From Flavobacteriales bacterium (lineage in GTDB: Bacteria; Bacteroidota; Bacteroidia; Flavobacteriales_F; PHOS-HE28), in assembly GCA_019638115.1 (NCBI GenBank), contig JAHBUK010000002.1:379867-443866 (forward strand): a stretch of DNA of 64,000 nt, read 5' to 3'. The notes beneath the pieces were generated by a model that was not told where the DNA came from, ran no database searches, and saw only the letters and a list, made by a program, of their open reading frames with translations. The position numbers and the translations under genes are program-made. This document shows positions 20,069 through 27,226 of the stretch, in pieces (within the stretch, counting starts at the first letter, position 1; the number at the start of each line of letters is the position of its first letter).

Positions 20069-21232
20069 TTAGAACAGCCGCTTTCTCCCGCGTGCTGCGT
20101 GTTTGAGCAGGGGCGAAGGCCGATAGCGGTCCTCACCGTATTCCGCCTGCAGCCCTTCCAGCACGCTCAGCCAGTGTGCTGCACCCTGCTCATCGGCCCA
20201 GGCCAGCAGGCCCTTGGGGTAGTTCACACCCTTGGTCATGGCCAGGTCGATGTCCTCGGCGCTGGCCACCTGCCAGAAGAGCGCATCGGCCGCTTCGTTG
20301 ATGAGCATGGCGAGGATGCGTTCGATGATGGGTGCTGCCACCGGGGGTGCGACATTCGGGAATGCCGGTCCGGCACCGTCCGAGTAGCTATAGTACCCCC
20401 GCCCGCTCTTCCTGCCCAACCTTCCACTCTCCACTTGCCGCTGCTGGGTGAAGCTCGGCTTATAGCGCGGGTCGAAGAAGAAAGCCTCCCAAACGGTCTT
20501 TGTCACTGTGAAGTTGATGTCGTTGCCGATCAGGTCCATCAGCTCGAAGGGTCCCATCCGGAAACCGACGCTCTTCATGGCGGCATCGATGGTGGGCATG
20601 TCGGCAATACCTTCCTCATAGATGCGGATGGCCTCGCCGTAGAAGGGCCGTGCCACGCGGTTCACGATGAAGCCGGGCGTGTCCTTGCACAGCACGGGCA
20701 CCTTGCCCCAGGCGGTCATCAGGGTCACCATGCGGCTGCCGAGGTCGGGCTCGGTGGCCAGGCCGGGCACCACTTCCACCAAGGGCAGCAGCGGAGCGGG
20801 GTTGAAGAAATGCAGACCCACCATGCGTTCCGGATGCTTCAGTCCTCCGGCGATGGCCGTCACCGATAGGGAAGAGGTGTTGGTGGCAAGGATGGTGTCC
20901 GTGGCCACGATGCCTTCCAAGTCACCGAAGAGCTTCTGCTTGATGCCGAGGTCCTCGATGATCGCTTCGATCACCAGTCCGCTGCCCGCAAGATCCTTCA
21001 GGTCGCTGGCCGGGGTGATGCACCCGTGGATGCCATCGGCCTGTTCGGCGGTGAACTTGCCTTTCTCCACCAGACGGTCCAATGTCTTCCGCAGTCCGGT
21101 CAGGGCCTTGTCCACGGCTTCGCGGCGGGTGTCGAACAGCACCACCTTGTGTCCGGCTTGCGCAGCCACTTGGGCAATGCCGCTGCCCATCGTCCCTGCG
21201 CCGATCACGGCGACGTTCATCGAGGTATCCAT
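20069..21232 (-). CDS. paaH: 3-hydroxyacyl-CoA dehydrogenase, PaaH type
   Basis: A 387-residue NAD-dependent dehydrogenase that oxidises 3-hydroxyadipyl-CoA in phenylacetate catabolism. The Rossmann motif is VAVIGAGTMGSGIAQVA, then GLVIEAIIEDLGIKQ, TNTSSLSVTAIAG and the catalytic histidine in MVGLHFFNPAPLLPLVEVV. A duplicated C-terminal dimerisation domain follows (GVNYPKGLLAWAD). Start is 21232, or 21220 if the family-like MNVAVIGAG is used. Next to paaG, separated only by the inserted TonB-domain gene. Confidence 0.9.
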   Translation of the reverse strand: MDTSMNVAVIGAGTMGSGIAQVAAQAGHKVVLFDTRREAVDKALTGLRKTLDRLVEKGKFTAEQADGIHGCITPASDLKDLAGSGLVIEAIIEDLGIKQKLFGDLEGIVATDTILATNTSSLSVTAIAGGLKHPERMVGLHFFNPAPLLPLVEVVPGLATEPDLGSRMVTLMTAWGKVPVLCKDTPGFIVNRVARPFYGEAIRIYEEGIADMPTIDAAMKSVGFRMGPFELMDLIGNDINFTVTKTVWEAFFFDPRYKPSFTQQRQVESGRLGRKSGRGYYSYSDGAGPAFPNVAPPVAAPIIERILAMLINEAADALFWQVASAEDIDLAMTKGVNYPKGLLAWADEQGAAHWLSVLEGLQAEYGEDRYRPSPLLKHAARGRKRLF

Positions 21233-21283
21233 GTGTTGTCCGCCGAAGCTTGTGCGACGGCGTGGGCGCGAAGATCGAGCACG

Positions 21284-21321
21284 GATCAGAAGATCAGACG
21301 ATCAGATGATCAGAAGATCGG
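21284..21321. repeat. Inverted repeat, left copy (GATCAGA units)
   Basis: Five GATC-containing units spaced seven or eight bases apart. It is the inverted partner of 21747-21777: the two differ by one extra eight-base unit and one mismatch. It lies between the TonB-domain gene and the paaH start. Confidence 0.88.
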
Positions 21322-21335
21322 GCGGGACCTAATGA

Positions 21336-21695
21336 TCAACGCGTTAGCTGGAACCGGACCGGGATCAATACAGATCCAGGAGAGCACTGCTTCATATCTC
21401 GAATAAGATGAAGCTCGAATTGCTTGTCTACCAAGTTGAGCGCTGCTTCATGGAGACCATGATCTGGTCCATCAACAACCCGCTTACTTGAGATCGTGCA
21501 ATTCGTATCGACCTGGACCTCGAGTAAGACGACCCCTTCAATACCCGCATCCTCCGCAGCTTTGGGGTATTTCTCTAAGGTCCTGGTCAAGTAGAACTCC
21601 TTCGCCACACGCTCATCACCGCTGGTCTGGCCAAGAGCGTTCGTTGTTCCGAAAGCCACAGAACAGAGTAACAACAAGGCATTGTGCAAGGACAT
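21336..21695 (-). CDS. Secreted TonB C-terminal-domain protein
   Basis: A 119-residue exported protein with a signal peptide (LLLLCSVAFGTTNALGQ) and a TonB_C-like domain: TRTLEKYPKAAEDAGIEGVVLLEVQVDTNC is the familiar YP..A...GIEGxVxLxxxVDxxG pattern, then a shortened C-terminus. It lacks the N-terminal membrane anchor and proline linker of true TonB, so it is unlikely to energise transport itself. The start at 21695 gives a compact signal peptide; 21743 is possible. It is bracketed by inverted repeats and is AT-richer than paaG and paaH on either side, suggesting insertion. Confidence 0.75.
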   Translation of the reverse strand: MSLHNALLLLCSVAFGTTNALGQTSGDERVAKEFYLTRTLEKYPKAAEDAGIEGVVLLEVQVDTNCTISSKRVVDGPDHGLHEAALNLVDKQFELHLIRDMKQCSPGSVLIPVRFQLTR

Positions 21696-21746
21696 GCTTC
21701 CTCTCAGAATGGCGCTTCGGGTTATTCTGGAAGGCATTTCCATTGT

Positions 21747-21777
21747 CCGATCTTCTGATCCTCTGATCTTCTGATCA
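21747..21777. repeat. Inverted repeat, right copy (GATCAGA units)
   Basis: Complement of the left copy at 21284-21321, with four GATC units. It overlaps the stop codon of paaG at 21775-21777. Confidence 0.88.
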
Positions 21778-22554
21778 CTCCCCTTTGTACACCGGCTTCC
21801 TCTTTTCCAGGAACGCCTTCACCCCCTCATTGTAGTCGTGGCTGCGGCCGGCGATGCTCTGCAGTTCGTTCTCGATGTCCAGTTGCTGGTCGAGGTTGTT
21901 GAAGCTGCTGCGGTTGAGGGCGTCCTTGGTGAGGGCGATGGCCTTTGTGGGCATGGTGGCCAGCTTCTTCGCGAGGGTGGTGGCCTCGTTCATCAGCTCG
22001 GCATCGGGCACGGCCTTCCAGATCATGCCTTGGGCCTCGGCCTCCTTGGCGCTCACCTTGGGGGCCAGGATCATCTGCCCGAAGGCGTGTTGCATGCCCA
22101 CGAGGCGGGGCAGGGTGAAGGTGCCGCCGCTATCGGGTATCAATCCGATGTTGATGAAGCTCTGGATGAAGTTGGCGCTCTCGGCCGCCAGCGTTATGTC
22201 GCAGGCGTAGGCGATGTTGGCCCCGGCACCGGCCGCCACACCGTTCACCGCGCACACCACCGGCTTGGCCAGGTTGCGGATGCGCCGCACAATGGGGTTG
22301 TACTGCGTACTGATGATCTCCTCGATCTTGGTGCCTGGCGCAATGGCCTCAGCCAGGTCCTGCCCCGCGCAGAAGGCCCGCCCTTCGCCGGTGAGCAGCA
22401 CGGCCCGCACGTTCGCATCGTCCTTGCAGCTTTCCAGCGCGGCGATGGTCTCCAGCGCCATCTCCCGATCGAAGCTGTTGAGCTTGTCCGGACGGTTCAA
22501 CGTGATGGTGGCGACGCCATCGGCGACGGTGAAGAGGATCTTGGTGTAGGACAT
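21775..22554 (-). CDS. paaG: Ring epoxide isomerase PaaG (enoyl-CoA hydratase family)
   Basis: A 259-residue crotonase-fold enzyme that isomerises the phenylacetyl-CoA epoxide to the oxepin form. GRAFCAGQDLAEA provides the oxyanion-hole region, VNGVAAGAGANIAYACD the second, and LIPDSGGTFTLPRLVG carries the aspartate typical of PaaG rather than the glutamate of true hydratases. Start at 22554 (MSYTKILFTV). It is separated from paaD by an orphan secreted-protein gene. Could alternatively be the hydratase PaaF, but the DSGGTF motif argues for PaaG. Confidence 0.87.
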   Translation of the reverse strand: MSYTKILFTVADGVATITLNRPDKLNSFDREMALETIAALESCKDDANVRAVLLTGEGRAFCAGQDLAEAIAPGTKIEEIISTQYNPIVRRIRNLAKPVVCAVNGVAAGAGANIAYACDITLAAESANFIQSFINIGLIPDSGGTFTLPRLVGMQHAFGQMILAPKVSAKEAEAQGMIWKAVPDAELMNEATTLAKKLATMPTKAIALTKDALNRSSFNNLDQQLDIENELQSIAGRSHDYNEGVKAFLEKRKPVYKGE

Positions 22555-22578
22555 GGGGTAAAGATCGCTTCGTTACTC

Positions 22579-23274
22579 TTACGGCGAGAGCATGATCTCC
22601 GCGTGGTAGGTCCAAACCGGCATCCTGCTGTCGAAACAGATGTACTTGCACTTGCGTCTGGTGAATCCATCGGCGGCGCCAGAACCGCAGTCCGTTGGTC
22701 TGTAAGCATGACCTACAGTGATCTCGTCAAACAGGTGCTTGCGGTTGAGCGCAATGTGGAATTGTTCACCGTTGATGATTAGTGAGAGCGTATGGACCTT
22801 CTTCGGCCGCCTCGCCGGGACATGCTTGACGAAAGAGCGGATGTCCTTCGACCGCATGGGAACAATGCTGGTATCGTTCACATGATACCAGGTCTTCCGT
22901 GTGTAAACCGTGTCCTTCCACCATGGTGCGAAGACTTCGAAATGAGGGATCCGGATCGTATCGAGCTTGGATCCTGCCGGCCATCGAATAAGTAGTTCAC
23001 CTCCATCTTCATCCAACGCGATCCTCAAGCCATTGGCATCCCGGTGAACATGCATGATCACATTGGGGAACTCGTTCCAGCCGGAAAGCGACGAATAGGT
23101 GGTAACACGGTCGCTGGTGTCATTGGTCCACCACGATGAACCCTCCTCCTGAGCATTTATCGGGAACCCGTCCGATGGCGTCACGACTGTATCAATGATC
23201 AGAACGAGGACGTTCTGTGCTCCAGCATTGAGCACGTAGAGTTGTAGGATGATAGATAGAACAGCCCTTCGCAT
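22579..23274 (-). CDS. Secreted protein of unknown function
   Basis: A 231-residue protein with a signal peptide (AVLSIILQLYVLNAGAQN). The rest is a soluble, tryptophan- and aspartate-containing domain with no motif I recognise; two cysteines occur near the C-terminus (DCGSGAADGFTRRKCKYIC). It interrupts the paaG-paaD order and is visibly AT-richer than its neighbours, so it looks like an accessory insertion. Only 24 bases separate it from paaG, so it may now be co-transcribed with the paa genes. Confidence 0.7.
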   Translation of the reverse strand: MRRAVLSIILQLYVLNAGAQNVLVLIIDTVVTPSDGFPINAQEEGSSWWTNDTSDRVTTYSSLSGWNEFPNVIMHVHRDANGLRIALDEDGGELLIRWPAGSKLDTIRIPHFEVFAPWWKDTVYTRKTWYHVNDTSIVPMRSKDIRSFVKHVPARRPKKVHTLSLIINGEQFHIALNRKHLFDEITVGHAYRPTDCGSGAADGFTRRKCKYICFDSRMPVWTYHAEIMLSP

Positions 23275-23334
23275 TCATTCCAAAGATGACTGATCGGGCA
23301 AGATCGCACAAGCGAACATTACCGCTTCTACTCC

Positions 23335-23820
23335 TCACAAACACTTGAACTGATCAAACGGCTCCAAACAATCCTGGCACTTCCACAGCGCCTTGCAGGC
23401 CGTGCTGCCGAAGAGGGAGAGCATCACGGTATTCGTGGATCCGCATTGCGGGCAGGCCACCACGGGTTGTTCGCCTTTCAGCGCGCGGATGTCGGCGCTC
23501 ATCTCCGGCGGGGCGATGCCGTATTCCTTCAGCTTGCGTTTGCCCTCGTCGGTGATCCAGTCGGTGGTCCAGGCGGGGGAGAGGGTCAGCTTCACCTCCA
23601 CCTCGGGCACGCCGGCCTCCAGCAGTTCCTTCTTGATGTCGGTCGCCATCACATCCATGGCCGGGCAGCCGGTGTAGGTGGGGGTGATGGTGATGATGGC
23701 CTTGCCGCTCTCATCCACCTCCACGCCGCGCACCACGCCCAACTCCAGCACATTGATCACCGGGATCTCCGGGTCCTTCACGTAGTCGAGGAGCTCGAGG
23801 ATGCGGTGTTTGGTGATCAT
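23335..23820 (-). CDS. paaD: Phenylacetyl-CoA epoxidase maturation factor PaaD
   Basis: A 161-residue MIP18-family protein needed to mature the phenylacetyl-CoA epoxidase. The N-terminal domain shows DYVKDPEIPVINVLELGVVR and TYTGCPAMDVMATDI; the C-terminus is a zinc-ribbon-like region with cysteines in CPQCGS and CKALWKCQDC and the family ending FDQFKCL. The ATG at 23820 is preferred; a GTG at 23829 overlaps the HEPN gene stop. Its first 96 bases after codon 3 are duplicated at 24563-24658, across a toxin-antitoxin pair, so its present start is probably a rebuilt one. Confidence 0.9.
   Translation of the reverse strand: MITKHRILELLDYVKDPEIPVINVLELGVVRGVEVDESGKAIITITPTYTGCPAMDVMATDIKKELLEAGVPEVEVKLTLSPAWTTDWITDEGKRKLKEYGIAPPEMSADIRALKGEQPVVACPQCGSTNTVMLSLFGSTACKALWKCQDCLEPFDQFKCL
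23715..23810 (-). repeat. Direct repeat copy 1 (paaD 5' end)
   Basis: 96 bases of the paaD coding start, matching 24563-24658 at 90 positions. The copies lie 848 bases apart and bracket the MNT/HEPN pair. Confidence 0.93.
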
Positions 23821-23825
23821 GGTGT

Positions 23826-24224
23826 TCACTCCTTGTCAGTGATCATGGCTTTGATCGTGCCGATCATCATCACGGTGTGCTCCCGTAGCTGGACCACCAC
23901 GTCACCTTCCACGCTGACGAAGTCGTCATAGTCGCCGCTGTGCCGACGCTCGAACAACTCTGAATACGCCAGGCCAAGATCCTCCGGGATCTTTCCTGTG
24001 GACAGGAAAAGGAGGCTGAATTGTTGGCGAACGCCTTTGTGGGTCTTGGGGTGGATGCCTTGTGTGGCAAGCAAGGCCACGGCCGCATAGAACATGGCAT
24101 AATACAGCCTGTTCACGCTGCCCCGCCACAGCTCCTGATCGATTAGTAATGCAGCCTCGGTCAGCGCTTCGTGAGCACGTTCCATCCGGTATCGAACCAG
24201 TTCCTCGCGCTCCTCGGGCCTCAT
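23826..24224 (-). CDS. HEPN-domain toxin, HepT-like
   Basis: A 132-residue all-helical protein of the HEPN family. RMERAHEALTEAALLIDQELWRGSVNRLYYAMFYAAVALL is the characteristic double helix with the R..N-R-LYY motif, and HKGVRQQF and RRHSGDYDD follow. Partner of the nucleotidyltransferase encoded just upstream with a four-base overlap. In characterised MntA-HepT pairs the HEPN protein is an RNase toxin that the partner inactivates by AMPylation. The ATG at 24224 is set by that overlap. It ends six bases from paaD. Confidence 0.9.
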   Translation of the reverse strand: MRPEEREELVRYRMERAHEALTEAALLIDQELWRGSVNRLYYAMFYAAVALLATQGIHPKTHKGVRQQFSLLFLSTGKIPEDLGLAYSELFERRHSGDYDDFVSVEGDVVVQLREHTVMMIGTIKAMITDKE

Positions 24225-24538
24225 AGCGATACTGCTTCCCGCTGCACGTTGTAGAAGAAGGGCGTGCCTTTGTGCCGCTCCAGCCACTCCTTACGGGTGT
24301 ACACCAGCGGGCTGATCATGGTGCCAGTGCTCCACTCCAAGCGATACAACGGCGATTTGATGCGCATCCCCTCGTCGTAGCTAACCTTGTCGCCCTCGGG
24401 CAGCAGGATGAGCAGGTCAACATCCGATTCCGGGCCTTGCTCGCCGCGCGCGTACGAGCCGTACACCAGCACCTGCGCACTGGGCTCCACTTCGGCCACG
24501 CGGCGTTTGATCTCAAGAAGGATATTAGGGGCGGTCAT
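24221..24538 (-). CDS. MNT nucleotidyltransferase antitoxin, MntA-like
   Basis: A 105-residue minimal nucleotidyltransferase. The catalytic motif is VLVYGSYARGEQGPESDVDLLIL, i.e. GSxxRG...SDxDL, complete, so AMP-transfer activity is likely. Upstream partner of the HEPN protein; overlap ATGA. A perfect -7 promoter element ends seven bases before its ATG, so the pair has its own promoter inside the paa cluster. The promoter and ATG lie within the decayed end of the duplicated paaD stub. Confidence 0.92.
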   Translation of the reverse strand: MTAPNILLEIKRRVAEVEPSAQVLVYGSYARGEQGPESDVDLLILLPEGDKVSYDEGMRIKSPLYRLEWSTGTMISPLVYTRKEWLERHKGTPFFYNVQREAVSL

Positions 24539-24683
24539 GATGTACCAAAGCTACGATTCGGGCCACCTCCACGCCGCGCTCCACGCCCAACTCCAACACG
24601 TTGAACACCGGGATCTCCGGGGCCTTCACGTAGTCGAGGAGTTCGAGGATGCGGTGTTCGGATATGTGCGTCTTCGGATCCAT
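24525..24683 (-). pseudogene. Truncated 5' copy of paaD
   Basis: Starts with its own ATG at 24683 and reads MDPKTHISEHRILELLDYVK, then APEIPVFNVLELGVERGVEV, after which homology to PaaD stops and the frame ends at 24525. Ninety-six bases are 94% identical to the start of intact paaD. Position directly after paaC makes this the likely original paaD start, cut off by the toxin-antitoxin insertion. Its last codons overlap the antitoxin gene. Amino-acid changes (D to A, V to E) suggest it is no longer selected. Confidence 0.88.
24546..24553 (-). promoter_or_regulatory. -7 element for the MNT/HEPN pair
   Basis: CAAAGCTA on the plus strand reads TAGCTTTG on the minus strand, matching TAnnTTTG, seven bases before the antitoxin ATG at 24538. 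Confidence 0.65.
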
Positions 24684-24694
24684 GGTGGTAGGTC

Positions 24695-24772
24695 GACCCT
24701 GCTTCGACTCCGCTCAACAAGGGTCTCCGCGGTAGGTGCTTCGATCGAGGGCAGGCGGTCTTCAAAAGACCA
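24695..24772. repeat. Two hairpins after paaC
   Basis: GACCCT (24695-24700) pairs with AGGGTC (24720-24725) around a loop containing CTTCGACTCCGCTCA, a motif I recall from dispersed bacterial repeats. GGTCTT (24757-24762) pairs with AAGACC (24766-24771) one base from the paaC stop. They may reduce read-through from paaC into the inserted pair. Confidence 0.65.
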
Positions 24773-25525
24773 CTACCAACTAACGCCCGGATACGCCCGT
24801 GTCACATGCTGCATCTCCGCCAGGATGAAGCCCATGTGCTCGCTGTGCAGCCCCTTGCGGCCGCCGGTGGCCATGAAGCCGTCCTCGGGGCGTTTCAGGG
24901 TGGCTTCGGCCAGCACCTCGTCAATGGTCTTGCTCCACGCGGCTTTCACGGCGGTCATGTCGGGTGCGATGCCGGCCTTGGTCATCTCCTCCAGCACGAG
25001 GTCGTTCTCGAAGAGTTCACCTGTGAAGGTCCACAGGTTGTCCAACGCAGCTTGGGCGCGTTGGTGGCTCTCCTCGGTGCCATCGCCAAAGCGGATGATC
25101 CACTCGCTGCTGGCGCGCAGGTGGTAGGTGGCCTCCTTCACGCTCTTGCCCGCGATGGCCGCGAGTTGTTCGTCCTTGCTTTTGGTCAGCGCCTGCATCA
25201 GCGGCAGGTGGTAGGCATCGAAGAGGAAGCTGCGCACCATGGTGTGGGCGTAATCGCCGTTAGGCTGTTCCACCAGTTTCACGCTGGTGTACTGGCGTTC
25301 CATCCGCAGGTAGGCGAGGTCGTCCTCGGTGCGCCCCTTGCCTTCCACTTGTCCGGCATAGGTCAGCAGGTTGCGTGCTTCGCCAAGGTGGTCCAGTGCG
25401 CGGTTGGTAAGGGCGATATCCTCCTCCAGGATCGGTCCATGTCCGCACCACTCACCCAAGCGTTGGCTCAGGATGAGGATGTCGTCGGCGAGGCGGAGGG
25501 TGTAGGTGAAAAGTGCTTGGCTCAT
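24773..25525 (-). CDS. paaC: Phenylacetyl-CoA epoxidase subunit PaaC
   Basis: A 250-residue ferritin-like structural subunit of the phenylacetyl-CoA 1,2-epoxidase, pairing with PaaA. Seen: LRLADDILILSQRLGEWCGHGPILEEDIALTNRALDHLGEARNLL, LLTYAGQ, FLFDAYHLPLMQAL and the end FILAEMQHVTRAYPGVSW. The start MSQALFTYTL at 25525 is typical; the longer frame runs into repeat DNA. It is separated from paaB by a 186-base repeat-filled spacer and from paaD by the inserted pair. Confidence 0.93.
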   Translation of the reverse strand: MSQALFTYTLRLADDILILSQRLGEWCGHGPILEEDIALTNRALDHLGEARNLLTYAGQVEGKGRTEDDLAYLRMERQYTSVKLVEQPNGDYAHTMVRSFLFDAYHLPLMQALTKSKDEQLAAIAGKSVKEATYHLRASSEWIIRFGDGTEESHQRAQAALDNLWTFTGELFENDLVLEEMTKAGIAPDMTAVKAAWSKTIDEVLAEATLKRPEDGFMATGGRKGLHSEHMGFILAEMQHVTRAYPGVSW

Positions 25526-25711
25526 TGCTATTGCAGGTTGAGAGTTGGAGGTTGGAGGAGTTGGGGGTTGGGCGGCAATTCTCAAACTTCCTCAACGATG
25601 AACCCTCAGTATTTCAAGGATACTCAAGGGTTGGCAAGTTGGGAGTTGGAGGAGTTCGGTGTTGGCAGCAACACTCAACCCCCGCCAACTCCCAACATCT
25701 CTCAACCCTCT
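25526..25711. repeat. GTTGGAG-type repeat spacer with inverted arms
   Basis: The whole paaB-paaC spacer is built from variants of GTTGGAG and GGGTTG. A block at 25536-25572 recurs directly at 25628-25665 and in inverted form at 25672-25709, so a long imperfect hairpin can form. No coding content. Confidence 0.85.
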
Positions 25712-26008
25712 TCAAATGTATTTCGCACCCTCAGGCATCGTGTAGAACGTGGGGTGGCGATACACCTTGTCATCCGCCGGGTCGTAGAAGCTTTCGGCGT
25801 CCTCGGGGCGGCTGGCGTGGATGTGCTCGCTCTTCACCACCCAGATGCTGTTGCCTTCCTGGCGGCGGGTGTACACATCGCGTGCGTTCTCGATGGCCAT
25901 GTCTGCATCGGCGGCGTGCAGGCTGCCCACGTGTTTGTGGTCGAGGCCACGCTTGCTCTGGATGAAGATCTCCCAGAGGGGCCAGTTGTTCGGGTTTTCT
26001 GAACTCAT
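25712..26008 (-). CDS. paaB: Phenylacetyl-CoA epoxidase subunit PaaB
   Basis: A 98-residue subunit that bridges the PaaAC catalytic units. The family pattern is clear: WPLWEIFIQSKRGLDHKHVGSLHAADADMAIENARDVYTRR, then IWVVKSEHIHAS and the C-terminal YDPADDKVYRHPTFY. Full length. It lies between paaA and paaC on the minus strand, with a repeat structure on both sides. Confidence 0.95.
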   Translation of the reverse strand: MSSENPNNWPLWEIFIQSKRGLDHKHVGSLHAADADMAIENARDVYTRRQEGNSIWVVKSEHIHASRPEDAESFYDPADDKVYRHPTFYTMPEGAKYI

Positions 26009-26043
26009 TAGTTTGTGGTGTCGGCGATACTATTGGTCGGGCT

Positions 26044-26134
26044 GGGTAGTCGTAAGTGATCAGTCGTTAGTGGTTAGTGGCCAGTACCGCGACTTGGCCA
26101 CTAACCACTAACGACTAACGACTAGCGACTACCC
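26044..26134. repeat. 41-base inverted repeat between paaA and paaB
   Basis: Arms 26044-26084 and 26094-26134 match at 34 of 41 positions around a nine-base loop. Both arms consist of repeated AGTCGTTAGTGGTTAGTGG-type units. It nearly fills the 130-base spacer and ends five bases from the paaA stop. It could stabilise or attenuate the polycistronic message. Confidence 0.92.
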
Positions 26135-26138
26135 ACTA

Positions 26139-27080
26139 TCATGCGGCTTTGCGTTTGGCTTTCTTGGCGGCGTAGGCCACGGCTGCTTCGCGCACCCAGG
26201 CACCCTCATTGTGGGCCTTGTTGCGAGCCGCGAGGCGTTCCTTGTTGCAGGGTCCGTTGCCGGCCACCACATTGTTGAATTCGGTCCAGTCGATGGTGCC
26301 CCAGTCGTAGTGCTTGGTCTCTTCGTTCCACTTCAGGTCGGGGTCGGGTATCGTAAGGCCGATCACTTCCGCCTGTTGCACGGTGCGGTCGATGAAGGTC
26401 TGCCGCAACTCATCGTTGCTCTGGCGCTTGATCTTCCACTTCATGCTCTGCGCGCTGTGCGGGCTGTTGGCGTCTGTGGGGCCGAACATCATCAGGCTGG
26501 GCCACCACCAACGGTTCAGGGCATCCTGAGCCATTTCCTTCTGTTCGGGGCTTCCTTTGGCCAGTACGGCCATGATCTCGTAGCCCTGACGCTGGTGGAA
26601 GCTCTCCTCCTTGCAGATGCGCACCATGGCACGGGCGTAGGGGCCATAGCTGGTGCGGCAGAGCATCACCTGGTTCATGATGGCGGCACCGTCCACCAAC
26701 CAGCCCACTGCACCGATGTCGGCCCAGGTGAGGGTGGGGTAGTTGAAGATGCTGCTGTACTTGGCCTTGCCGCTCAGCAGGTCGTCGATGGTCTGCTCGC
26801 GGCTGGTGCCCATGGTCTCCACAGCGCTGTAGAGGTAGAGGCCATGTCCGGCTTCATCCTGCACTTTAGCAAGAAGTATGGCCTTGCGCTTCAGGCTGGG
26901 TGCGCGGCTGATCCAGTTGCCTTCGGGCAGCATGCCCACCACCTCGCTGTGCGCGTGCTGGCTGATCTGGCGGATCAGATTCTTGCGGTAGGCATCGGGC
27001 ATCCAATCCTTGGGTTCGATCTTCTGTTCGGCGTCGATCTTGGCTTGGAAGATGTCCTCCAGATTCTTCACGTCGGTCAT
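26139..27080 (-). CDS. paaA: Phenylacetyl-CoA epoxidase catalytic subunit PaaA
   Basis: A 313-residue diiron monooxygenase subunit that epoxidises the aromatic ring of phenylacetyl-CoA. The four-helix metal site is visible as [17 protein letters not shown] and [15 protein letters not shown]. Also [19 protein letters not shown] basic lysine-rich tail ends the protein. The ATG at 27080 ([11 protein letters not shown]) is the family start; the frame continues upstream without similarity. First gene of the minus-strand paa run and divergent from paaE. Confidence 0.95.
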   Translation of the reverse strand: MTDVKNLEDIFQAKIDAEQKIEPKDWMPDAYRKNLIRQISQHAHSEVVGMLPEGNWISRAPSLKRKAILLAKVQDEAGHGLYLYSAVETMGTSREQTIDDLLSGKAKYSSIFNYPTLTWADIGAVGWLVDGAAIMNQVMLCRTSYGPYARAMVRICKEESFHQRQGYEIMAVLAKGSPEQKEMAQDALNRWWWPSLMMFGPTDANSPHSAQSMKWKIKRQSNDELRQTFIDRTVQQAEVIGLTIPDPDLKWNEETKHYDWGTIDWTEFNNVVAGNGPCNKERLAARNKAHNEGAWVREAAVAYAAKKAKRKAA

Positions 27081-27207
27081 GATGTGCCTTTCGTTTTGCG
27101 GTTGGCTAAGATAGGAGAGCGATCTGCTCGCTTCACTGATATCGGTCACTTCGCGAACGATCCTGGGGCTTCTCTGGTTCACTGGCACCCACCTTTCGTG
27201 GGACTTC

Positions 27208-27215
27208 TATTTTTG
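27208..27215 (+). promoter_or_regulatory. -7 element for paaE
   Basis: TATTTTTG matches TAnnTTTG and ends 11 bases before the paaE ATG at 27227, so the message has a very short leader. Confidence 0.6.
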
Positions 27216-27226
27216 CGCCCCCTATC

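Noticed and set aside
24525-24683. A functional small protein from the paaD stub
   Set aside because: Similarity to PaaD stops abruptly, conserved residues are changed, and its end overlaps the antitoxin gene; a decayed duplicate is simpler.
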